Assembly: GCA_021778575.1 (NCBI GenBank)
Contig: JAJYCH010000054.1
Coordinates: 1 to 12,796, forward strand
Origin: Planctomycetota bacterium
GTDB taxonomy: Bacteria > Planctomycetota > Planctomycetia > Isosphaerales > Isosphaeraceae
Direction of reading: 5' to 3'
Length of the DNA stretch: 12,796 nucleotides
In this document: positions 4,683 to 10,708 of the stretch, piece by piece
Position numbering within the stretch: the first letter of the stretch is position 1
Layout of the letters: the number at the start of each line of letters is the position of its first letter
Notes under the pieces: model-generated
What the model saw: only the letters and a program-made list of their open reading frames with translations
Database searches by the model: none
Told to the model about the DNA's origin: nothing
Made by a program: the position numbers and the translations under genes

Positions 4683-6845
4683 ATGCGGATATTCGTCTTG
4701 ATCGGATCGTTGATCGTCCCCTCTCTCTCGATTGCCGCCGGATCTACCGACTCCGCCCAGTCGGATCACGTCCTCCGCGACTTCCACTTCGCCTCGGGAG
4801 AGACGTTACCCGAACTCCGGATGCACTACCGGACGCTGGGTTCGCCCCGACGCGGTACCGACGGGAAGGTCGTCAACGCCGTGCTGATCCTCCACGGGAC
4901 GACCGGCAGCGGCGCCAACTTCATCCGGCCCGAGTTCGCCGGGGAACTCTTCGGCGAGGGTCAGCCCTTCGATGCGAGCCGATACTTCCTGATCCTCCCC
5001 GACGGGATCGGCCACGGCGGTTCGAGCAAGCCCAGCGACGGCCTCCACGCCCGATTCCCGCGCTACGGCTATCGCGACATGATCGCGGCCCAGCATCGAT
5101 TGCTGACCGAGGGGTTGAAGGTCGATCACCTCCGGCTGGTCATCGGCACCTCGATGGGTGGGATGCAGACCTGGCTCTGGGGCGAGACGTATCCCGACTT
5201 CATGGACGCCTTGATGCCGCTGGCCTCGTTGCCCGGCCCGATCTCGGGACGAAACCGGGCCTGGCGGCGGGTCATCATCGACGCCATCCGCAACGATCCG
5301 GCCTGGGCGAACGGCGACTATCGCGAACAGCCCCCGAGCCTGAAGACGGCGGCCGAGATGCTGTTCCTGATGTCGAACAACCCGATCGAGCGTCAAAAGG
5401 AAGCACCATCCCGCGAGGCGGCCGACCGAGTGCTCGATGAATACGTCGCCCGGATTTTCAAGACTTCGGACGCGAACGACGTGCTCTACGCGCTCGAAAG
5501 CTCGTCGGACTACGACCCGGTCCAGGCACTGGAGCAAATCAAGGCACCGCTCGTGGCGATCAACTTCGAGGACGACCTGATCAATCCGCCCGAACTGGGC
5601 GTCCTGGAGCGGGAAATCCGCCGGGTCCGGCGAGGCAAGGCGCTCGTCGTCCCTCGAAGCGACCGGACCAGGGGTCATGGCACCCATACGCTGGCCGCCG
5701 TCTGGAAGGATCAACTGACCGCGCTGCTGAAAGAAGCCCCCTACGAATCGATCTCCGAGAGGCTTCCCGGCCTTCACCTGCTTCATGGTCCCTGGGATGG
5801 CGGGCCGGTTTACAACGAGAGCGTCCTGTTCGTGAAGGGGACCAAGGGAAAGCCTGGGGCGAAGCTTGCCTACGAACTCGGGCGAGTGCTTGACATCCGC
5901 TCGACCGATGGCTCTCAGTCGTATCAAGACGGGCGAGACTATCATCTGGCCGCCATCGGCGCGGGCCTCGTCCTCCTTCCCGAGTCACGCATCCCGTTCC
6001 TCAAGGAGTCGGCACTGTTCCTTCCCAGGGGCTCGGCGAATAGCATCGGCCAGCGCGCGGGACAACCGGAGACGAGCTTGATCTTCGACAACGCACACTT
6101 CTTCCACGACAAGCAGGTCGAGGTGACCTACCTCCCCTTGGATGCGAAGTGGGACGGCTATCGCCCGACGTTCGCGGGCGATCGACTGGGCCGGACCATC
6201 GAGAAGCTGAAGAAGAAGGAACCGGTAACGATCGCGGTCAGCGGCGACAGTATCTCCGAGGGGTACAACTCTTCGGGCTTCACGAAGACGCCGCCGTTCC
6301 AGCCGCCCTATCCGAGCCTGGTCACCGCGCAGTTGGAGGCGACCTACGGCTCGAAGGTAACCTTGCATAACCTGGCCGTCGGCGGCTGGTCGTCTCGGCA
6401 GGGAGTGAACGACCTCGACCGGCTCCTGGCGACGAAACCCGATCTGGTCCTCATCGCCTACGGTATGAACGACGTCGGCGGGCGCGACCCGAAGGCGTTC
6501 CGGGCGAACATCGAGGCGATGCTCCGGCGCATCCGCGAGGCGAACCCGGCTGCTGAGGTCATCCTGATCGCCCCGATGACGGGCAATCCCGAGTGGATGG
6601 CGACCCCGCCCGAGATGTTCCCGGCCTATCGCGACGCGCTGGCCGCGCTTGAAGGGCCGGGAATCGTCCTCGCCGACATGACTTCGATCTGGCTGAGGTT
6701 GATGGAGCGGAAGCGTCACCTCGACCTGACGGGCAACGGGGTCAACCATCCGAACGACTACGGGCACCGCGTCTACGCCCAGGCGATCCTGGCGTTGCTG
6801 GTCGATCCAGCGTTGATCCCGCCTGCCGGCGGGTCGAATCGCTGA
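4683..6845 (+). CDS. Exported fusion protein: MetX-like alpha/beta hydrolase plus SGNH/GDSL hydrolase
   Basis: This 720-residue protein has a signal peptide (MRIFVLIGSLIVPSLSIAAG, cleavage near residue 18), so it acts in the periplasm or outside the cell. Residues about 30-350 form an alpha/beta hydrolase of the homoserine O-acetyltransferase (MetX)-like type. They carry the oxyanion region LILHGTTGSG (68-77), nucleophile elbow GTSMGG with Ser157 (155-160), an acid in FEDD (295-298) and a His in GHGTH (331-335). Residues about 365-505 look like the beta-rich domain that precedes some SGNH esterases (GPVYNESVLFVKG, DGRDYHLAA). Residues about 510-705 are an SGNH hydrolase: GDSIS with Ser523, Gly567 in NLAVGG, Asn596 in YGMND and His689 in NGVNHPNDYGH. 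The usual Asp three residues before that His is Gly686. Two potential esterase/acyltransferase centres in one exported chain suggest ester removal from polysaccharide or lipid; the substrate is unknown. ATG 4671 is an alternative start adding four residues; neither has a strong ribosome binding site. Confidence 0.85.
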   Translation: MRIFVLIGSLIVPSLSIAAGSTDSAQSDHVLRDFHFASGETLPELRMHYRTLGSPRRGTDGKVVNAVLILHGTTGSGANFIRPEFAGELFGEGQPFDASRYFLILPDGIGHGGSSKPSDGLHARFPRYGYRDMIAAQHRLLTEGLKVDHLRLVIGTSMGGMQTWLWGETYPDFMDALMPLASLPGPISGRNRAWRRVIIDAIRNDPAWANGDYREQPPSLKTAAEMLFLMSNNPIERQKEAPSREAADRVLDEYVARIFKTSDANDVLYALESSSDYDPVQALEQIKAPLVAINFEDDLINPPELGVLEREIRRVRRGKALVVPRSDRTRGHGTHTLAAVWKDQLTALLKEAPYESISERLPGLHLLHGPWDGGPVYNESVLFVKGTKGKPGAKLAYELGRVLDIRSTDGSQSYQDGRDYHLAAIGAGLVLLPESRIPFLKESALFLPRGSANSIGQRAGQPETSLIFDNAHFFHDKQVEVTYLPLDAKWDGYRPTFAGDRLGRTIEKLKKKEPVTIAVSGDSISEGYNSSGFTKTPPFQPPYPSLVTAQLEATYGSKVTLHNLAVGGWSSRQGVNDLDRLLATKPDLVLIAYGMNDVGGRDPKAFRANIEAMLRRIREANPAAEVILIAPMTGNPEWMATPPEMFPAYRDALAALEGPGIVLADMTSIWLRLMERKRHLDLTGNGVNHPNDYGHRVYAQAILALLVDPALIPPAGGSNR

Positions 6846-6914
6846 GCGTGCCCCGGCGATCTGGCACCGGCCCGATCGATTGACGATCCTGAACACCGAC
6901 GCGAGGAAAGCTAA

Positions 6915-7424
6915 ATGAATCGATCGATCGACCCTGGCGTCGGGATCGGGCACGTCCACCTGAAGGTGGCTGACCTCGAACGCGCCCTGGGCTTCTATTG
7001 CGGCGTGCTCGGCTTCGAGTTGACCCAGCGTTACGGCAAGGGGGCCGCGTTTGTCTCGGCCGGGGGCTACCACCACCACATCGGCCTGAACACCTGGGAG
7101 AGCCAGGGAAGTTCGCCCCCGCCGCCGGGCACGACCGGCCTCTATCACCTGGCGATCGTCTACCCGACGCGAGCGGCCCTCGCCGACGCCCTGTATCGAG
7201 TGATGGAGGCGGGCATTCGCCTGGAAGGGGCCAGCGATCACGGGGTCAGCGAGGCGCTCTACCTCAGCGACCCCGACGGCAACGGCGTCGAGCTTTACTG
7301 GGATCGACCCCGCGAGGACTGGCCCCGGAATCCCGATGGCGAACTGGCCATGGTGACCCGGCACCTGGACCTCGCGGAGTTACTGGCCCGGCGAAATGGA
7401 CAGGGCCAATCTCCAATCGGGTGA
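6915..7424 (+). CDS. VOC family protein, catechol-2,3-dioxygenase-like
   Basis: The 169-residue single-chain VOC protein has two half-modules and an apparently intact metal set: His13 in GHVHLKVADLERALGFY (12-28), His78 in GLYHLAIVYPTRAAL (75-89) and Glu127 in DPDGNGVELYWDRP (119-132). These are the positions of the Fe(II)/divalent metal ligands in extradiol dioxygenases and glyoxalase-like enzymes. GYHHHIGLNTW (51-61) is typical of the CatE-like subgroup. A catechol-type ring-cleaving role is possible, but bleomycin-resistance-like or other VOC roles cannot be excluded from sequence. The ATG is preceded by GAGGAAAG with good spacing (about 6904-6911). It starts 69 bases after the hydrolase stop on the same strand with no clear terminator between, so co-transcription is plausible. 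It shares the fold but not close similarity with the two-domain VOC protein at 1550-2314. Confidence 0.9.
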   Translation: MNRSIDPGVGIGHVHLKVADLERALGFYCGVLGFELTQRYGKGAAFVSAGGYHHHIGLNTWESQGSSPPPPGTTGLYHLAIVYPTRAALADALYRVMEAGIRLEGASDHGVSEALYLSDPDGNGVELYWDRPREDWPRNPDGELAMVTRHLDLAELLARRNGQGQSPIG

Positions 7425-7504
7425 CCTGCCCACCACCCTCGGCCAGGTCAATGAACACCAAGAAGCGCTGTCCTGGACGTGGAACCGATCACCCTGTTCT
7501 CCCG

Positions 7505-7540
7505 GATCGCCAACCCGTCGGGGCGGACGGTGTGGCGGTC
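7505..7540. terminator. Hairpin between convergent genes, possible terminator
   Basis: GATCGCCA (7505-7512) pairs with TGGCGGTC (7533-7540) with one G-U wobble in plus-strand RNA. Inside it CCGTC (7515-7519) pairs with GACGG (7526-7530), enclosing a six-base loop. Together this makes about 13 pairs with a small internal loop. It lies in the 159-base gap between the convergent VOC gene (ends 7424) and the TolC-type gene (ends 7584), where termination of both transcripts is expected. There is no T-run on either side, so it is not a classic intrinsic terminator. The fold is better on plus-strand RNA. Confidence 0.35.
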
Positions 7541-7583
7541 ATTCAGTCCTCCTGGGAATGTTCGTCCCGGTGGTTTAGGCCCT

Positions 7584-9188
7584 TCAGCGGGGCGTGAGAG
7601 TTGCCAGAGCGGGTCGCCCGAGCGCGTGGTAGAGCCGGAACTGGGCTCGATTATAGGCCAGGACGGCGTTGAGGTATTCCAGGCGGGCCTGGGCCAACGC
7701 CTGGATCGGCTGGAGGACTTCGATCGGCCGGGTAGCTCCAGGCAAACCGGCACCACGGCGAATGTTCGTCAGGTTCAGTTCGAGGGATTCGCGGGCCTCG
7801 ACGACGGCATCTCGCGCGTCCTCGATCTGGGCCGCCGCGGCGGCTCGCGCCTCGGAGGACGCAACCACTTCGTTCGCCACAAGTGCCTGGACTCTCCTGA
7901 GGTCGATGTCGGCCGTGTTCTTGTCGGCGGTCCGACGACGGATCGCGGCAACGTCGATCAGGCCGAATCCTCGGAGATCCCAGTAGAGGCTGGCGGCGAA
8001 GTCGTTCCGACCGCCGATGTTGGCGATCGACGAATTCTGGCCCCCACCGAAAGCGGCCCCGGAATAGGAGACGGCGAGGCTGGGGACGAACGGTCTCAGC
8101 TTCGCTTGCTTCAGTTGGAGGATCGACGCCTCGACCAACTGGTGGGCCTGGGCCAGTTCGGGACGGCCTCGCCAACCCTGGCAGATCAGGTCATTGAGCG
8201 GAACGTCGTCCTCGACCAGCCTGATCAGAGCTTCGGCCGGCTCGACCGGAGCAAGCACGACCTGGGGTTCGAGAACTAACTGTCGGATCAGGTCGGACGA
8301 GGCGATCTTCATCTGTCCGGCGGCGGCACGGATGCTCCGCTGACGCCCTCGGGCTTCGGTCAGGGTCCGGCGAAGGTCGGCCTCCAGTCCGGACCCGGAC
8401 CTCACGAACGTCCCTGTCAACGATGCGAGCATCTCGGCGTTGGCGGCGGCCTCGCGAGCAATGGCGAGCGTTCCCGCCGCTTGCTGGAGGTCGAAGTAGG
8501 CTTCGGAGGCCGCGAGCATCGCGTTGTTGGCCGCGACTCCGACCCCGGCATCGTTCGCGGCGATGAAACGCTTCGCCGCTCGGATCTGGTAGATCGAGTC
8601 AGAAATACGCATGACACCGGTCAGGCTGTTCAGCGCGGGATAACCGCTGCCCGGTGGTGGGGCGGGAAAGCTGTTGGCCAGGCTCGCCGTCGTGCCGAGC
8701 GAGAGCGAATCGCGATGGACCGTCTCGATCTGGCCATTGATCGCCTGGACCGGCCCGCTGAGCGTCGTGAACGTCGGCCCGGTGAAGAAACTGGGGAGCC
8801 AGAGCCCTCGTGCTTCCTGCAAGTCGGCCAATGATCGGGCGACCCGCTGTCTGGCGGTGGCGATGTCCAGGTCGCGACCGCCCGCCATCCGCAGGGTGTT
8901 GGCCAGGTCGATTGGCTGGATCACCTGGCCGGGGAAGAGGACGACCTCCGGATTGCCGGAACCCGATCCAACGGTTGTCGCCATCGGCGGCGTGGCATCC
9001 GTCAGCGGCATCGGCAGCGGCGATGCCGCCACCGGTCGCGAATCAGGCGTGACCCTGGCCAGGTTGGAGGTGGTCGGTCCGGGAGCCGGGCGGGAGGACG
9101 ACGACTGGGCCGCGGCGAGCTGGCCGAGGTGCAAGATTGCAAGCAACACCATTGGCCGGACCGTCCGACTCCGCGTCCACTTCTCCAT
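7584..9188 (-). CDS. TolC family outer-membrane efflux protein
   Basis: This 534-residue protein is the outer-membrane channel of the tripartite efflux operon. A signal peptide (MEKWTRSRTVRPMVLLAILHLGQLAAA, cleavage near 27) is followed by a Ser/Pro/Thr-rich linker to about residue 80. Two outer-membrane efflux protein repeats follow, roughly 95-310 and 330-530. They are rich in long alanine-heavy helices, such as ARQRVARSLADLQEARGLWLPS in the first and QLKQAKLRPFVPSLAVSYSG in the second. The repeat of 'helix, then LPS/VPS, then beta strand' is the TolC family pattern for the trimeric alpha-barrel and beta-barrel pore. There is no lipobox Cys, so it is probably not acylated. The ATG at 9188 has GGAGGG 7 bases upstream. 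It lies 167 bases downstream of the adaptor gene, the last gene of the operon. Substrate specificity cannot be read from the sequence. Confidence 0.9.
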   Translation of the reverse strand: MEKWTRSRTVRPMVLLAILHLGQLAAAQSSSSRPAPGPTTSNLARVTPDSRPVAASPLPMPLTDATPPMATTVGSGSGNPEVVLFPGQVIQPIDLANTLRMAGGRDLDIATARQRVARSLADLQEARGLWLPSFFTGPTFTTLSGPVQAINGQIETVHRDSLSLGTTASLANSFPAPPPGSGYPALNSLTGVMRISDSIYQIRAAKRFIAANDAGVGVAANNAMLAASEAYFDLQQAAGTLAIAREAAANAEMLASLTGTFVRSGSGLEADLRRTLTEARGRQRSIRAAAGQMKIASSDLIRQLVLEPQVVLAPVEPAEALIRLVEDDVPLNDLICQGWRGRPELAQAHQLVEASILQLKQAKLRPFVPSLAVSYSGAAFGGGQNSSIANIGGRNDFAASLYWDLRGFGLIDVAAIRRRTADKNTADIDLRRVQALVANEVVASSEARAAAAAQIEDARDAVVEARESLELNLTNIRRGAGLPGATRPIEVLQPIQALAQARLEYLNAVLAYNRAQFRLYHALGRPALATLTPR

Positions 9189-9355
9189 CGGGCGACCCTC
9201 CGTGGTCTTAACCTGGCGATCCCGCCGGTCGGAAGGGTCGGTGACAGCCCTCGCCGGAACATCCGAGCATGACTGTTTCTTCGATCCGACCGCCCCAGCG
9301 GGCGCAGTCGATCGAGAACTGGAAACGATTCGCGGTCGGCGTTGTAAGGGTTAGG

Positions 9356-10708
9356 CTAACTTTTCGGCTTCCCCGTACTTGCCTGCGCCTTGATCTCCTG
9401 GACGACCTGCCCCTCCACCAGGGATGCGGCGTTGGCTTCCACGACGTTCTCCCCATCGTCCAGGCCGGTGACGATCTCGATTCGCTTGCCATCGACGAGC
9501 CCGAGAGTGATCTCGCGACGTTTGGCCCGGCCCTCGGCGACGGTCACGCAATAAGACTTGTCGCCGTCCCTGAAGACGGCCGTCGCCGGGACGGTCAGGG
9601 CGGCCTTGTGCTCCTCGGCGATGATGGTCGCATAGGCGTAGAGTCCGGGCCGGAGGAATTCATCCGGGTTGGGCAGGTCGATCTCGACGCGGATTGTCCG
9701 GGTCGTTGCATCGAGCGCCCAGGCGGTCCGGGTGACCTTCCCGGCGAAGGTCTTGCCGTCCAGCACTTGGAGGCGGACTCTTGCCTCGTCCCCGGCGTTG
9801 ACGAAGGGGGCATCGGTCTCGGGGACGCCGACGGTGATGGTCACGATGTCCGAGCGGGCGACGATAAACAGCAACTCCCCGGCCGCGCCGGGCGTCGTGA
9901 GGTGCCCGGTATCGATTCCCCGGCGGGTGACGATGCCGTCGAACGGGGCGACGATCTTCGTGTAGCCGGCCATCGCTTCGGCGCGATCGGCCTCGAAGCG
10001 GGCGACCTCGATGTGAGAAATCGCCGTCAGGACGTCGGCTCGCGCCTTGTCGAGACGGGCCTTGGCCTCGACGAGCGCGGCCTCGGCGGTCTTGACTTGC
10101 GCCCCGACTTCCTCCTGGGCCGCCTCGGCCGCGCTGAGCTTGTTCCGGGTCTCGTCGAGGAGGCTCCCGGTCTGGGCTCGCTCGCGGAAGAGCTGCTCGA
10201 TCCGGGCGAACTCCGACCGCCAGCGCGAAGTATCCGACTCGGACCGTCGGATTCCGGCCCGGCTTTCCGCGACCTTCGCCTCGGCGCTGGTCACTCCGGC
10301 CTGGGAGACTTCGACCATGGCTTCGTCTTGTTTCTTTTCCGCCTGGGCCTGCTCGATCATCGCCCGCTTCTGTTTGAGATCCGCCTCGATCTCGGGAACG
10401 TGAAGCTCGGCGAGCACCTGGCCTTTCTTCACCCTGGCGCCGATGTTCACGTCGACCCGTTCGACGTAGCCGGCGAGCTTCGCGTAGATCGGCGTCGTCT
10501 CGAACGCCTGGATCTGTCCGGGCTCCTCGGTTGTCCGGCGGACGGTCGCCCGCTCGGGCTTCACGGTCGATACTCGCAACGCCGTCGGTGACCCGACCGT
10601 CCCGGCGCGGGCGGTCGCTTCGCCGCTCGGCTTGCCGCAGCCCGCGTAAAGAAGAGTTAGCGAGCCCAGGATGACGAGGTTCGCCTTGGCCCGACGATGG
10701 GTTCTCAT
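9356..10708 (-). CDS. RND efflux periplasmic adaptor subunit (HlyD/MFP family), probable lipoprotein
   Basis: This 450-residue adaptor links the inner-membrane RND pump to the TolC channel. The N-terminus has a hydrophobic segment ending in LLYAGC (19-24); Cys24 is a probable lipid-attachment site, although Tyr at -3 is not ideal for a lipobox. Domains follow in the usual order. The first half of the lipoyl domain is IYAKLAGYVERVDVNIGARV (74-93). A long coiled-coil hairpin spans about 105-247, rich in Glu/Ala/Lys/Arg. The second lipoyl half is YTKIVAPFDGIVTRR (249-263). The beta-barrel spans about 285-365, including RTIRVEIDLPNPDEFLRPGLYA (337-358, read as two pieces), and the membrane-proximal domain is about 368-438. 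The length is slightly above the usual 370-420 because of a longer hairpin. The start codon at 10708 overlaps the permease stop (ATGA), with GGAG 8 bases upstream, indicating translational coupling. Confidence 0.92.
   Translation of the reverse strand: MRTHRRAKANLVILGSLTLLYAGCGKPSGEATARAGTVGSPTALRVSTVKPERATVRRTTEEPGQIQAFETTPIYAKLAGYVERVDVNIGARVKKGQVLAELHVPEIEADLKQKRAMIEQAQAEKKQDEAMVEVSQAGVTSAEAKVAESRAGIRRSESDTSRWRSEFARIEQLFRERAQTGSLLDETRNKLSAAEAAQEEVGAQVKTAEAALVEAKARLDKARADVLTAISHIEVARFEADRAEAMAGYTKIVAPFDGIVTRRGIDTGHLTTPGAAGELLFIVARSDIVTITVGVPETDAPFVNAGDEARVRLQVLDGKTFAGKVTRTAWALDATTRTIRVEIDLPNPDEFLRPGLYAYATIIAEEHKAALTVPATAVFRDGDKSYCVTVAEGRAKRREITLGLVDGKRIEIVTGLDDGENVVEANAASLVEGQVVQEIKAQASTGKPKS

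Noticed and set aside
4806..5945. Minus-strand open frame of 379 codons opposite the hydrolase fusion
   Set aside because: No domain is recognisable, and the opposite frame carries the GTSMGG nucleophile elbow and other hydrolase blocks.
6818..6833. Perfect six-base hairpin CCCGCC/GGCGGG near the end of the hydrolase gene
   Set aside because: It lies inside the coding sequence, has no T-run after it and is easily formed by chance in GC-rich DNA.
7422..7450. Seven-base inverted repeat TGACCTG/CAGGTCA over the VOC stop codon
   Set aside because: The 15-base loop and lack of a T-run make it a weaker terminator candidate than the hairpin at 7505-7540.
9291..9304. Five-base hairpin CGCCC/GGGCG between the adaptor and TolC genes
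   Set aside because: Too short and GC-only to support a terminator or processing site.
9269..10591. Plus-strand open frame of 440 codons opposite the efflux adaptor gene
   Set aside because: Repetitive Asp/Gly/Leu-rich translation typical of antisense to a coiled-coil gene; the minus-strand frame is a full adaptor protein.
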